The position numbers and the translations under genes are program-made. From contig NZ_JALNTW010000003.1 of the NCBI RefSeq assembly GCF_023161665.1, forward strand, positions 248,001-312,000: a stretch of 64,000 bases of DNA, given 5' to 3'. Below are positions 27,221 to 37,101 of the stretch, one piece after another (the first letter of the stretch is position 1; the number at the start of each line of letters is the position of its first letter). Under the pieces are notes generated by a model. It saw nothing but the letters and a program-made list of their open reading frames with translations. It made no database searches and was not told the DNA's origin. Source of the DNA: Shewanella sp. 1CM18E. Its GTDB lineage: Bacteria; Pseudomonadota; Gammaproteobacteria; Enterobacterales; Shewanellaceae.

Positions 27221-28459
27221 CTAGCTTCCCATAAACTTGGCGATAAAGTTTCCAACGTTGCCAAAGCTTGCTACGCCCATACCAATCACAATTAGCACAC
27301 CCATAATTGATAGGTATACAGGGTGCTTGTAGTCACCAACAATGTCTTTGCGGCGAGTGGCGGCAAGCATAAACGCCAGTACGATAGGCAAAATTAAGCT
27401 GTTAATCAGACCTGCCAACATCAATAGTAAAATTGGCATATCCATTAATACCGTACCTGCACTGGTAATAACGATAAAGCCAATACAGCAGGCTTTTTCT
27501 TGGCGTTCAATGACCGGAAATAAGGTTTTAACCAAAGAGACTGCCATATAAGAATTACCCACCACAGAGGTAATTGAGGCAACAAATAACACTAGACCAA
27601 AAATGAAGTAACCTAAATCACCTGCACCTTGCTTGAATGCATCGGCAGCAGGGTTGCTTGTATCTAAAACACCACCAGCGGCAATAACGCCAAACACAGC
27701 TAAAAACAGCAAAATGCGAATAATTACTGCGATTGATATTCCAGCCCATGCAGCTGTTTTAATCGCGCCTATGTTGTCTTTACCTTGTAGGCCAATATCA
27801 ACCAGTCTTTGCGCGCCAGTGTAGTAACCACCTACAGCACCGCCCACGATAGTAAGAGTTGGTAAGATTAAGCTGCCAATGTCTGCAGGCATCACTGCTG
27901 CCGTTAAGGTTTCTCCCATTGGCGGTAGGCTAGTCATAGCAACATAAGCGATTAGGATAATCATAAATAGGCCCAAATAGCGCGCCATCTGATCCATACG
28001 CTTTGAAGCGTTATGTAAAACAAACAATAAACAACCGACAACGCCTGTGAATAGCGCTCCCCATGTGGTATCGACACCGGTGAGCACATTTAGCCCCAGC
28101 GCTGCTCCACTGACGTTACCAAAGTTAAAAGCCACAGCGCCAAGGGCAAGCAAAATACCAATGAAGTAACCAGCGCCAGGGGCAATTTTGTTGGCAATGT
28201 CTTGAATGCGTAGGCCTGATACACCAACGATACGCCATAGGTTCATCACAATTGCAAAGGTGATAAACATAGAGGCAAAAACAGGAAACGCCATATCTAT
28301 TTTGTAGATATTAGTGAATACCGCAGTTTGGGTTAAAAAGCCTGGACCAACGGAGGTCATTGCCATTAAAAAGGCAACACTAAGGATCGCTTTGTTTTTC
28401 CAAGAGCTAGAAATTGATGTGCTAGAGTTGCTGTTTATTGTTGTGGTTTGGCTGGTCAT
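27221..28459 (-). CDS. NRAMP-family transporter lacking the canonical metal motif
   Basis: Inner-membrane carrier with the SLC11/NRAMP fold, 412 residues and about 11 membrane segments. The N-terminus is a Ser/Thr/Asn-rich tail. In helix 1, where true Mn/Fe NRAMPs have DPGN, this protein reads SVGPGFLTQT, so the metal-binding Asp and Asn are absent. Around helix 6 it reads GGAVGGYYTGAQRL, without the Met-Pro-His motif. It is therefore of the YcsG-like divergent branch, and transport of manganese or iron should not be assumed. Single gene; no MntR-type box was recognised upstream. Confidence 0.8.
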   Translation of the reverse strand: MTSQTTTINSNSSTSISSSWKNKAILSVAFLMAMTSVGPGFLTQTAVFTNIYKIDMAFPVFASMFITFAIVMNLWRIVGVSGLRIQDIANKIAPGAGYFIGILLALGAVAFNFGNVSGAALGLNVLTGVDTTWGALFTGVVGCLLFVLHNASKRMDQMARYLGLFMIILIAYVAMTSLPPMGETLTAAVMPADIGSLILPTLTIVGGAVGGYYTGAQRLVDIGLQGKDNIGAIKTAAWAGISIAVIIRILLFLAVFGVIAAGGVLDTSNPAADAFKQGAGDLGYFIFGLVLFVASITSVVGNSYMAVSLVKTLFPVIERQEKACCIGFIVITSAGTVLMDMPILLLMLAGLINSLILPIVLAFMLAATRRKDIVGDYKHPVYLSIMGVLIVIGMGVASFGNVGNFIAKFMGS

Positions 28460-28769
28460 GCTGTTCTCAAAAATGGTTGTCTCTCACTTTATAAAAATAG
28501 AGAAACAACTGACCGAGATCAGCTGATGTAAAGCAAAAAACAAAGATAGGATATGCCGCAGCGGGCCGTTTTTTGCTGGGGGCGGATATTAATGACTCAC
28601 TAAAAACAAGTCAACCGTTTATAGATAAAATTCAGCTGTTTATTAATAATGCTAACCAAACTAGCAAACAGTGCTACAGGCATCACGTTTTGCTTTTGGC
28701 GTTTATCGTTATAGCTCAAGTCTTATCAGCTGTTATGGATGTGCGGGTTGAATGTAGAGCGAGAGATTA
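28460..28769. other. Non-coding stretch upstream of the NRAMP gene
   Basis: About 310 bases that should hold the transporter promoter. A 65-codon open frame (28573-28770) begins with TTG, has no ribosome site and was not accepted. Nothing else is recognisable. Confidence 0.4.
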
Positions 28770-28790
28770 AGCCGCTAGAACATAGCGGCT
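28770..28790 (-). terminator. Hairpin, possible terminator of the GNAT gene
   Basis: AGCCGCT / AGCGGCT 7-bp stem with 7-base loop, 36 bp after the stop of the minus-strand acetyltransferase. The T-rich tail is better on the plus strand (ATTTATT). Confidence 0.45.
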
Positions 28791-28825
28791 ATTTATTACA
28801 GGCAGCTTTTTAGTTAACAGCGAGT

Positions 28826-29407
28826 CTAGTGAGCAGAGGTAAAGTTTGCAGCAGTGATAAATATATAGTGCTGCGGGATCTCTGCAGTCGACTTGCGAGT
28901 GGGCGAGAAACGTTGTTTGTTAACATCCATTTCAAAACCAAACTTTAGCAGGCTCTTAATCGATGGTTGGTTATCTTCGCTCACATAACAATAGACTTCG
29001 TCGAGTTGTAAGACCTCAAAGGCAACACTTAATAGCTGTTGCTTGATAAAACGGTTGAGTCCTTTACCTTGATATTGACCTGTGAGCCAAGTACCTATTT
29101 CTGCACGTTTCTCAGTAACATTGATATTCTTGAGGCGTGTAAAACCAATCACATTATGGCTTGCGCCGCACTTGACCGTGAACAATAAGCAGTCGCTATC
29201 ACTCAGCACTCTGTCAAAATAGCTGTCAAAGGCGTCGGTAGTATCTTTGGGAAACCGTGCAAACCGCCAAATATCTGGATCCATTCCAATGGCCTTAAGT
29301 GCTGTAATATCTTCAGCAACTAAAGGAGAAATATAGGCATTTTGCTGCATAAATGAGCTGCACAGAGTTTGCGTGGCAGCGGCATATTTTTCGAGGTAAT
29401 TATCCAT
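28826..29407 (-). CDS. GNAT family N-acetyltransferase (RimJ/RimL-like)
   Basis: Acetyl-CoA-dependent N-acetyltransferase. GNAT landmarks: IGFTRLKNI strand, RAEIGTWLTGQYQGKGLNRF with the acetyl-CoA loop Q-G-K-G, then VYCYVSEDNQPSIKSLLKFGFE, typical of the RimJ/RimL branch that acetylates protein N-termini or small amines. The start is uncertain: 29407 (MDNYLEKY) gives 193 residues, while 29482 or 29350 are possible; none has a strong ribosome site. Divergent from the DUF3297 gene. Confidence 0.8.
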   Translation of the reverse strand: MDNYLEKYAAATQTLCSSFMQQNAYISPLVAEDITALKAIGMDPDIWRFARFPKDTTDAFDSYFDRVLSDSDCLLFTVKCGASHNVIGFTRLKNINVTEKRAEIGTWLTGQYQGKGLNRFIKQQLLSVAFEVLQLDEVYCYVSEDNQPSIKSLLKFGFEMDVNKQRFSPTRKSTAEIPQHYIFITAANFTSAH

Positions 29408-29673
29408 AAGATGCGATAGATGATTTATTGGTTGAACATTGTTTATTAGTAAACTCCAATAATAGCAATTGATACTACTCATTAGCTAGTAAACTCAGCT
29501 CACTATACTCAGTTTGATAACTGGCGCACATTGAGCTATGAATGTAGTTATAACGAGTCGATAGCGGATGTTTTTAATCTTGCTTTGAGCATTTCTTCGC
29601 TTGAGCAAAGCCCGTGTATTGCCTACAATAGCGCACTTTTTATTTACAGCAATTTTTACTATAGGCCAGAATT

Positions 29674-29922
29674 ATGTCTGACACTACAGCACAACCAGCT
29701 TTACCAGATCGTCTTTCAGTTAATCCACGTAGCCCACACCATGTAGAGGCTATTTTCGAGTTCGATATCGGTATTAAAGTGAACGGTAAAGAGCGTTTTG
29801 ATGTTGAAGAATACTGCATCAGCGAAGGTTGGGTTAAAGTGCCATCTCACAAAGCACTAGACCGTCGTGGTCAACCGCTGATGATTACTGTAAAAGGCAC
29901 TGTTGAAGCTTTTTATAAGTAA
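29674..29922 (+). CDS. DUF3297 family protein
   Basis: Small cytoplasmic protein of 82 residues, function unknown. The full-length pattern LPDRLSVNPRSPHH ... FDIGIKVNGKERFDVEEYC, then ISEGWVKVP and DRRGQPL, is the DUF3297 signature. The start ATG lies 5 bases after a purine-rich AGGCCAGAATT. A strong terminator follows, so it is a single-gene unit and may be highly expressed. Confidence 0.9.
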   Translation: MSDTTAQPALPDRLSVNPRSPHHVEAIFEFDIGIKVNGKERFDVEEYCISEGWVKVPSHKALDRRGQPLMITVKGTVEAFYK

Positions 29923-29937
29923 TAACATGCTTAACTG

Positions 29938-29965
29938 AAAAGGCCGCTATTGCGGCCTTTTTTGT
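29938..29965 (+). terminator. Terminator of the DUF3297 gene
   Basis: AAAAGGCCGC (29938-29947) / GCGGCCTTTT (29952-29961) with loop TATT and a T-tail. Confidence 0.9.
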
Positions 29966-30089
29966 TGGTGTCAGTCTATGCAGTGTTTTTATAATGGCTG
30001 GTATAAATCATGATTGCCGTAGTCGTTAATATTGTCTTGCTGATATATTGCTTGATATCAAATCTCACCAGATTCAGTAGAGGGGCTTA

Positions 30090-31031
30090 ATGTCTTTAGC
30101 CAAAATTATCGCCAGTATTATTTTAGTTGTTTCCCCTGCTGTCATTGCCAGTACTCAGCAAACATTAACTGCTAATGCACCCTTGGCTCAGCAGTTACCT
30201 CTGCCGCCGCTACAGCTGATAAAAACATACCCACAAGGTGCTGTGATTGAGCTTAACAATGCTCAAGCCTTAATGACTGAGTTTAATCAAAAAAACTATC
30301 AGCTAGAATCGGTTATTAATTCACGTCAGTTGCCACCTTATTTTGTTGAAAACTTGCCCGCGAATCTAAATGACTTACCCGTACAACAAAAAATTTCACT
30401 GTTTATTCGCTTGCTATTACCCACTATTAAGGCAGTTAATCAGCAAATACTTACCGTCAGGTCCCAAGTGATTAAACTTGCACAAAAGCCTAAATCACAG
30501 TGGTCTGCAGCTGAGCAGGACTGGTTACAAGGTTTGTTTGATAGCTATGTGGTTAAATCAACTCGAATAGACGATTTATTGTTACAGCTCGATATTGTGC
30601 CTAGCGGTATGGTACTCGCACAGGCCATTGATGAAAGCGGGTGGGGCAGTAGCTATTTTGCGGTTGCGGGAAATAATTTGTACGGCGAGCACTTATCTGC
30701 CAGTGGTGGTGAGTATTTAACAACGCCAGGCGGACGGGTAAAAGTCGCTGCATTTGCTAATTTATACCAAAGCACTGCCAGCTATATGCATAACCTTAAC
30801 ACAACGTTAGCCTATCAAGAGTTAAGATTGCTACGCAAACAATTACGCGCCCAAGATAAGTTAAATGGTGAAGAGTTAGTGCAAGCATTAACCCATTATT
30901 CAACTCGTGGTGAAGCGTATGTCGATAACTTAAGAGCCTTAATTAAACTACATGGTTTAGATGATTTTAATGCGGCTAAATTGACAGATACAGCCAGTAT
31001 TCGTTACCGTTTTAGCACTCAAGTAAAGTAA
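30090..31031 (+). CDS. Bax-like glucosaminidase (GH73), periplasmic
   Basis: Peptidoglycan hydrolase-like protein of the Bax family, exported by a signal peptide (IIASIILVVSPAVIAST). The glucosaminidase domain occupies about 165-300, with the catalytic Glu182 in AQAIDESGWGSSYFAVAGNNLYGE and the C-terminal Tyr motif YSTRGEAYVDNLRALI. The 313-residue length fits E. coli Bax-type proteins. RBS AGAGGGG lies before the ATG. It is followed 62 bp later by a DUF457 membrane hydrolase, possibly in one transcript. Confidence 0.87.
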   Translation: MSLAKIIASIILVVSPAVIASTQQTLTANAPLAQQLPLPPLQLIKTYPQGAVIELNNAQALMTEFNQKNYQLESVINSRQLPPYFVENLPANLNDLPVQQKISLFIRLLLPTIKAVNQQILTVRSQVIKLAQKPKSQWSAAEQDWLQGLFDSYVVKSTRIDDLLLQLDIVPSGMVLAQAIDESGWGSSYFAVAGNNLYGEHLSASGGEYLTTPGGRVKVAAFANLYQSTASYMHNLNTTLAYQELRLLRKQLRAQDKLNGEELVQALTHYSTRGEAYVDNLRALIKLHGLDDFNAAKLTDTASIRYRFSTQVK

Positions 31032-31093
31032 TCAGCCAAATAGTTGCTGATAGTCTGCAGTGAATATATAAGCCTACTAACAAGAGATATGTT

Positions 31094-32140
31094 GTGGATT
31101 CAATTACGCAAGCGGCGCTTGGCGCCACAGTTGCTGGTGCGATAGCTGGTAAACGCTGTAATGGTAAAGTATTGCTCGCTGGTGCGTTGCTCGGCACTTT
31201 GCCGGATTTAGATGTATTTATTGATTACGGTGATGATATTAGTAATACCGTAAAGCATCGTGGTTTTTCCCACTCCTTACTAATTTTATTGCCGTTTTCC
31301 CTGTTACTGGCTGGATTAATCGAACGGGTTAAACCTGTTGCTAACTGGTCTTTTTCAAGGCTGTGGTTGCTTATTGCTGCTTGCCTAATTACCCATCCAT
31401 TGCTCGACAATTTCACCAGTTATGGCACCCAATTATTGTGGCCAATAGCGGGCTACTTCTCCTTGTCGAGCGTGTTTATTATTGATCCTTTGTATACTGT
31501 GCCGTTATTGATAGCGATTGCAGTTGGTCTGGCGCGAAAAGCGGCATTGAGTCGATATTGTGCTATCGCCCTATGTGTTTCATCGCTGTATCTTGGCTGG
31601 AGTTTAGCGGCCAAGGCATATATAGAGCAACGCGCTGTAGCAAGCCTCGATGCCTTGGGGATTAATGCTGAGGCGGTGTTTATTACGCCTACACCTTTTA
31701 ATACCTTGCTTTGGCGTATAGTGGTACTTGATGGCGAACGTTATTGGGAGGGGCTTGCATCTGTGTTGGATGCCGAGCAAGAGGTTGAGTTTATTGCACA
31801 AAGGCGTGGTAGTTGGCCGTTGCCAGCAGAGCCTGAGCACTTACAGGCATTAAAAACCTTTACCCATGGTTTTGTTCGATTTGATCAGCAGGGTAAGCAG
31901 TTAGTGGTGTCTGATTTACGTTTAGGTATGTTTGGCAACTTAGCCTTTAAGTTTGTGTTTGCCGAGCAAGACAGCACAGGGCAATGGCAACCTATAGTGC
32001 CGACTCGTTTAGCTCAAGGGGAGCTTAAAGGTGATCTTAATAAGCTAAAAGACAGAGCCTTAGGTGATCAGCAAATTAACGCAAGTTTGGGTCTGTGCCC
32101 CTCACCTTGTGGTTTAAACGCCTCACAACTTAATGATTAG
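31094..32140 (+). CDS. DUF457/YdjM-like inner-membrane metal-dependent hydrolase
   Basis: Membrane protein with a metal-dependent-hydrolase signature: GTLPDLDVF (Asp pair), HRGFSHSLL and THPLLDNFTSYG supply the Asp/His ligands seen in DUF457 proteins. It has four to five hydrophobic segments in residues 1-180, then a soluble C-terminal domain (about 185-348). The start is GTG at 31094 (VDSITQAALGATVAG is the family's usual opening); AAGAGA lies 6 bases upstream. Its substrate is unknown. It follows the Bax-like gene closely. Confidence 0.85.
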   Translation: MDSITQAALGATVAGAIAGKRCNGKVLLAGALLGTLPDLDVFIDYGDDISNTVKHRGFSHSLLILLPFSLLLAGLIERVKPVANWSFSRLWLLIAACLITHPLLDNFTSYGTQLLWPIAGYFSLSSVFIIDPLYTVPLLIAIAVGLARKAALSRYCAIALCVSSLYLGWSLAAKAYIEQRAVASLDALGINAEAVFITPTPFNTLLWRIVVLDGERYWEGLASVLDAEQEVEFIAQRRGSWPLPAEPEHLQALKTFTHGFVRFDQQGKQLVVSDLRLGMFGNLAFKFVFAEQDSTGQWQPIVPTRLAQGELKGDLNKLKDRALGDQQINASLGLCPSPCGLNASQLND

Positions 32141-32164
32141 CTCACCATTATTAGCTCAACAAAC

Positions 32165-32187
32165 GGCCGCTAACGATATAGCGGCTC
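32165..32187. terminator. Hairpin between convergent genes, possible terminator
   Basis: GCCGCT (32166-32171) / AGCGGC (32180-32185) short stem between the DUF457 gene (+) and the 732-residue gene (-). T-runs are weak. Confidence 0.4.
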
Positions 32188-32202
32188 GCCTTTACTTATT
32201 AG

Positions 32203-34401
32203 CTACTTGTCGCCTTCATTCTTGTTGATAAGCAATATAATTAACAGCATACCGAAGAATGTGACAATACTGACCTGCAAGGGCCCTGAGATCTCAAAGC
32301 CCATTTTACTGCCATTGAGAATATCGAAAATATCCTTTAGTGCACCGATAGATATTAGCGCCATTGAGCCTGAAAGGATCCGGGTAAAGCGCTTACTGTT
32401 GCGGGTGCGCAGCTTGTCATAAAGCTTAGCGGTTTCGGCAATGATCTCTTTTTGGCGGTATTGGATTTTGTCTAAGGTTTCTTGGGTGCGAGTGTGTAAC
32501 TTCTCGAAATCCATATAGTGGAATACCTTTTGGATCATTCGAGTATGATCGGGAAAGGTCATCATGCTGCCAGCGCTAATTAGGTCTAATAGCCAATGAG
32601 CATCGTTAGTAAATTGCTTTAAACAGTCACCTTCATCGGTGAGCTTTTTGACATGGGATCTTAATTTAGCTGCGGAAATATCCTTATCTTTTAGGCTAGG
32701 CACCGCTTGCTCTAAGTTAATCTTTAACTGTTTATCGAGCAGTTTATTGGTTAAATGAAATAGATTGTTTACCGCCGCAGCAACTTCCATCATCTCTGCT
32801 GACTGCTCTAGCACCCAGTTTGGCTGTTGTAATAGCCCTAAAACACACTCATGGTGATTGGTAAATACAAACTCATCGTGGTTATAGCAATCACGATTAA
32901 GGTTATGTTGTTCGCTGGTAACGGTGCGCAGACACCAGTCATCAACCGCGCTGCGAAGCTCGCGCTGTGGCAGTACGAAGGCCGGGTAGGCAAAGTGTGA
33001 TTTTAAGGATTTTGCAGTAACAGAATGATCGCGCCCATCAATTCTCTCAACGACTCTATCTAGCAAGGTTGAAACAAAGCGATTTTCAGAAGGATTAAAA
33101 ATTAATAGGTCTTCAACTTCTTGCTGGTAATGCGGGTAGTGCGAGTTCAACAACCTGGCAAGTTCACTAAATCTTTGCTGAGCAAAGTCCTCTAACAGTC
33201 CCACCTGTTGATCATGCCAGCGCATGTCTTGATCCATAGCAAAGGGCGTACCTAAAGACATTGCATGACGCACGCCACTGGCGCTGGTATCGTCTAGCGG
33301 AGCTTTAAGATTAAGCGCAAAAATGCCCATAGGGTAATAAATCAATTCAACGTCAAAATTAAGCTGCTTATTGTTAGCGTTTCTATTACGAAACGGCATG
33401 CTCAGCCCCGGTAGTTGCCATGAATAGATATCTTCAAAGTCTTTGGCTATGCCAGCCCAAATATCGTTGAGCATGTTACTTTGTGGCGACTCGGCGCCCC
33501 AGTCTGCTAAATACAGTGGATGCACAGCTGGTGGACTAGCAACAATATTGCTTAAGGTTTGTCTTAGCTCTCGAGTAATCAGGTGATTGACGTTGGCAAA
33601 GTAAGAGATGCTGATTGAGCCTCGCTCTACATAAAGCTCACCAGATCCTGTTTGCCTGTTTTCACTGAAGAAGGTTAACGGTGGCCATAATGCTTCAAGA
33701 TCTGTAGACATAATGTATTTGTCATCAGCGGTTAATGCGCTCACTGCCTGTAAAAACTTAGGTCTTAGTTCAGCCATTTGAGCGGTTAATAGCGCGGGTT
33801 CTCCCCAGCGTATTGCGTAAAGCTCGGCAATGATACTAACCCCGTCGTTAAAGTGCTGGTAGGCAGCAAATTCAGCATTCAGGTGCTCAGCGTAAAACTG
33901 TCGTTCAAATTCGTTAAACTGATGAGTGATAGCTTGCGCAGCAGCTAGGTGAGTTTCGATATTGTTTGCAGCATCAGACATTAACCAGTCTTGGCTGGTG
34001 TAAATTCCACGGTCAATGTAACAAATATCAATTTGAATGGCGGCAAACTGCTGCAGGACTTTAGTGATACCGCAATTTGGCAGCACCTCAAGGGCGGTAA
34101 TACTGGAGCGAACCAAGGTTTCGGCGTGCAGGTACCAATTACTTTCTTCTACTTCGTGGCGGGCATAGCTATAACAGGCACAAAAGACTAATAGTGTTTC
34201 TGCAGCGGGAAGCGTTTCAAGCTGTTTCGCACCGATAACCGCTTGCTGCTCAAACTGATTAACGAGTGCGAATGCCGCAGATTGGCGCTGTTGTAAATTC
34301 TTTTTGGCCCAGTGGAAACCTTGCTCAAAATCTTCAGCGCGAATGTATTGAAAAAACTGTTCAAGAATAGATTGCTGCTGTGTGTCTCTATCAAGTGTCA
34401 T
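32203..34401 (-). CDS. Unknown 732-residue protein with C-terminal coiled coil and two membrane segments
   Basis: Not recognised. A long, mainly helical, soluble N-terminal part (1-620) rich in Leu, Gln and Ala is followed by a predicted coiled coil (about 625-670) and two C-terminal membrane segments (about 675-695 and 706-725) with a short charged tail (NKNEGDK). That tail-anchored layout recalls CorA-type channels in topology only; no GMN motif is present. The start overlaps the 3' end of the upstream acetyltransferase by 4 bases (ATGA), so translation is coupled and the pair is one operon. No transfer signs; codon use is like its neighbours. Confidence 0.8.
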   Translation of the reverse strand: MTLDRDTQQQSILEQFFQYIRAEDFEQGFHWAKKNLQQRQSAAFALVNQFEQQAVIGAKQLETLPAAETLLVFCACYSYARHEVEESNWYLHAETLVRSSITALEVLPNCGITKVLQQFAAIQIDICYIDRGIYTSQDWLMSDAANNIETHLAAAQAITHQFNEFERQFYAEHLNAEFAAYQHFNDGVSIIAELYAIRWGEPALLTAQMAELRPKFLQAVSALTADDKYIMSTDLEALWPPLTFFSENRQTGSGELYVERGSISISYFANVNHLITRELRQTLSNIVASPPAVHPLYLADWGAESPQSNMLNDIWAGIAKDFEDIYSWQLPGLSMPFRNRNANNKQLNFDVELIYYPMGIFALNLKAPLDDTSASGVRHAMSLGTPFAMDQDMRWHDQQVGLLEDFAQQRFSELARLLNSHYPHYQQEVEDLLIFNPSENRFVSTLLDRVVERIDGRDHSVTAKSLKSHFAYPAFVLPQRELRSAVDDWCLRTVTSEQHNLNRDCYNHDEFVFTNHHECVLGLLQQPNWVLEQSAEMMEVAAAVNNLFHLTNKLLDKQLKINLEQAVPSLKDKDISAAKLRSHVKKLTDEGDCLKQFTNDAHWLLDLISAGSMMTFPDHTRMIQKVFHYMDFEKLHTRTQETLDKIQYRQKEIIAETAKLYDKLRTRNSKRFTRILSGSMALISIGALKDIFDILNGSKMGFEISGPLQVSIVTFFGMLLIILLINKNEGDK

Positions 34402-34991
34402 GAGTCTTCCTTGGAGAGTATGTGGTTTCGCTGCTGTTTGAGTCTCGGATCCGTGGAGGTTAAGTAATAACTATTTATAAAAATATGTTCTACCATTTGC
34501 CATATCTGGCTTGGAGAAGGGGCTGAGCTGTGGCTTTGGACGTGATACATCAGTGCCATTGGTGCAGAGCCCATGTCATCATAATGCGGTGATAAATAAT
34601 CGATATCAAAGGCGTTAAAGCCAAGTTTTTGATAAAACTTGGCCGGCCCTGTTTCAGCTTCAACTAACAATAAAATGTGTGTTGTTTGCTGCTCAATAAA
34701 TTGAAACAGTTCGTCGCATAGCAGCTTACCTAGGCCTTGGCCTTGATGACTTGGGGCAATGAATAAGTAGCCAAGCAACGCAAATCCTTGCTGGGGGTAA
34801 AGCTCGGTAATTGATACGCCGTATACTTGGTTATCATCACAAAGCACAATACAGCGCGAGCTAGCGCTATCGATGGCTTGTTGTAGCTCGGCTATTGGCT
34901 CACGTTCCCAGTCGGGAAATACTTGGCAGTATATTGCCATAGCACTTTGCCACAATGAGCCACTGGCTTGGGTAAGTTGTTTTATCTGCAT
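34398..34991 (-). CDS. GNAT family N-acetyltransferase
   Basis: N-acetyltransferase with a clear acetyl-CoA loop: GYLFIAPSHQGQGLGKLLCDEL (Q-G-Q-G), then LLLVEAETGPAKFYQKLGF. The C-terminal about 60 residues (QIWQMVEHIFINSYYLTSTDPRLKQQ) extend past the GNAT fold and are helical. 197 residues. It starts the operon with the 732-residue unknown protein (4-base overlap), so the partner may be its substrate or effector; that link is inference from gene order only. Confidence 0.85.
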   Translation of the reverse strand: MQIKQLTQASGSLWQSAMAIYCQVFPDWEREPIAELQQAIDSASSRCIVLCDDNQVYGVSITELYPQQGFALLGYLFIAPSHQGQGLGKLLCDELFQFIEQQTTHILLLVEAETGPAKFYQKLGFNAFDIDYLSPHYDDMGSAPMALMYHVQSHSSAPSPSQIWQMVEHIFINSYYLTSTDPRLKQQRNHILSKEDS

Positions 34992-35469
34992 GATTTATTA
35001 TATTTTTATGTTTGATAAATCTAAGCAAAGCTTGCCTAAATCTTCGGCTAAAAACAATATTGTGACGGGCTTTTTCTTGGATTTTGTCCACTTTGTGTTA
35101 GCTGGGCTGGCGCGCTAAGTAACCCAAATGGGGAGTGTTTATCGATTCTATATTGATTACGGTTTATATTGAAGTTAAATGCTGTTACAAGGGATCTGCT
35201 TAAATTACTTCTATTAGTTTATTACCCCTAGTTTATATTTTTCTTACTAAATTAGTTTTTATCTGTTTATTACTATTAGATGTATAAATAATAAATGTTA
35301 GCTTCAGGATGATGTTATTTTTATATCAGCATAAACTTCATTAACCTTGAAGTAATTAGTTGTAGGTTTTAGTGCTGTAATTATCCCTGTTCGATCACAG
35401 TTTATATTGAGCAAGCTGATAGTATTTCAGCCCTTTTAATATGCCTACGTCGGTTAAAACGGTTTTAGT
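34992..35469. other. Non-coding stretch upstream of the chemoreceptor
   Basis: 478 AT-rich bases. A 36-codon open frame at 35008-35118 (MFDKSKQSLPKSS...) has no ribosome site and is not accepted. GTTTATATTGA occurs twice (35161 and 35401). No sigma-28-type promoter was recognised. Confidence 0.4.
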
Positions 35470-37101
35470 ATGTCTAATATTTCCATCAAACAATTACTTA
35501 TCACGATTTTTATTAGCCTATTAATGATATTTGCCCTGTCTCTTGGGATTATCAAATACCATAGTAAGCAATTAGAAGCGCAAATATACACCTTAGAGCA
35601 TGAGAACCAGACGAGCGGCTTAATCGCTCAGTTACTTAATAAGGTTTCAGGCTTGCGCCGTGAGCAATTAGGTTATAGCCTGCGCCGAGTGCAAGCTTCA
35701 CCGATAAGTGAAGAATCTCGTGAGTATTTGGATCAGCAGATTATTGATATTGATGACATAATTCTTAGCGCTCAACAAACCGTTGCTACTGAAACTTTAG
35801 CGAAGATTAACCGACTTAAACCTGCTGTTAATGAGTTTAGCCAGCTACATAAGCAATTCTTAACCAGTGATAGCAATCAAGGCGCAGCTGCTGCAGGTGA
35901 AATGCTAAGCTCGATGGAAGCATGGCATATTTATAATAATATCGAGCAAGGTATTTTTGTGTTGATGGAGCAACAAGCCGCTAAAGTCGCAGCAGCTAAA
36001 CACGAAGCCGATAAAGCAATGGAGTCATTAAATAGCACTACGATTATTGTGGCGATAATCTTTATTTTTGCACTTGTGAGTTCCGCTGCCTTTTTATTAA
36101 GACGTATATTATCACCACTGCTTGCGACTAAATCGGCACTTTCTATGATTGCTGCAGGTGATTTAACCGCTAATATCGACATGACAAAATTCAATAGCCG
36201 TGAGTTTAATGAAATGGCAAATGAATTACTGACAATGCGAAATCAATTGCAAGATATGATCTCACAAATTGGCGCGTCATCAATTCAACTGGCAGCGGCG
36301 GTTGAAGAGATGAGTACTATTGCTGGTGAGTCTGCTAATGGTGTGGGTCAGCAGCAATACGAGGTTGACCAAGTTGCAACGGCTATGACTGAACTGCAAA
36401 CCTCTATTACCGAAATTGCCCGCAATACTAATCAAACTGCAGAGCAAGCGTTACTGGCGGTAAATGCGGCTGACAGCGGTAGTCGTGTGGTTGCCAATAC
36501 TATGCTCGCTATTAATGAGTCTGAATCTGAAATTACCGCAGTAAGTGAAGTGATTAGTCAGCTACAACAAGATACTGATGCAATTTCAGTGATTGTTGAA
36601 GTGATTTCGGATATTACCGATCAAACTAACTTATTGGCACTTAATGCTGCAATTGAGGCGGCGAGAGCGGGCGAGCAAGGCCGCGGTTTTGCCGTGGTTG
36701 CAGATGAAGTGCGTACATTAGCGAGCCGCACCCAAAGTTCTGCCCATGAAATCAAAGCGACGATTGAGCTATTACAAAATCGCTCGCAAACCGCAGTTAA
36801 CGTAATGAATTCGAGCCGAGATAAAATGAGGCATAGCGTTGAGCAGGCAAACTGCGCTAGCGTTGCCATTGATGATATCAACACTGCGATCACCCAAATT
36901 AATGATATGGCGATTCAAGTTGCCAGTGCCACTGAGCAGCAAACTGCAGTTACAGAAGAGCTCAGTCAGAATATTATTAATATTAGTGATGCGGCTAGCC
37001 GAGTGAGTGATGGTACAGCTCAGGTGTCTCAGTCGAGTAATGAGTTAAGCCAACTAGCAGTGAATTTAGCCGATATTATTCGTCGATTCCGCACGGCATA
37101 A
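35470..37101 (+). CDS. Methyl-accepting chemotaxis protein
   Basis: Transmembrane chemoreceptor, 543 residues. TM1 about 9-27, a periplasmic helical sensor (about 28-188, four-helix-bundle type with [16 protein letters not shown]), TM2 about 190-212, HAMP about 213-265, then the cytoplasmic signalling domain. The hairpin tip [20 protein letters not shown] lies at about 390-409, followed by [13 protein letters not shown]. No C-terminal CheR-tethering pentapeptide is visible (it ends IIRRFRTA). Ligand unknown. Stand-alone gene, as most Shewanella receptors are. Confidence 0.95.
   Translation: MSNISIKQLLITIFISLLMIFALSLGIIKYHSKQLEAQIYTLEHENQTSGLIAQLLNKVSGLRREQLGYSLRRVQASPISEESREYLDQQIIDIDDIILSAQQTVATETLAKINRLKPAVNEFSQLHKQFLTSDSNQGAAAAGEMLSSMEAWHIYNNIEQGIFVLMEQQAAKVAAAKHEADKAMESLNSTTIIVAIIFIFALVSSAAFLLRRILSPLLATKSALSMIAAGDLTANIDMTKFNSREFNEMANELLTMRNQLQDMISQIGASSIQLAAAVEEMSTIAGESANGVGQQQYEVDQVATAMTELQTSITEIARNTNQTAEQALLAVNAADSGSRVVANTMLAINESESEITAVSEVISQLQQDTDAISVIVEVISDITDQTNLLALNAAIEAARAGEQGRGFAVVADEVRTLASRTQSSAHEIKATIELLQNRSQTAVNVMNSSRDKMRHSVEQANCASVAIDDINTAITQINDMAIQVASATEQQTAVTEELSQNIINISDAASRVSDGTAQVSQSSNELSQLAVNLADIIRRFRTA

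Noticed and set aside
28573..28770. 65-residue frame before the NRAMP gene
   Set aside because: TTG start, no ribosome site, no recognisable pattern.
29531..29746. 71-residue frame before DUF3297
   Set aside because: Overlaps the DUF3297 start in another frame and has no ribosome site.
35008..35118. 36-codon frame upstream of the chemoreceptor
   Set aside because: No ribosome site (ATTTTT before the ATG); cannot be told apart from chance.
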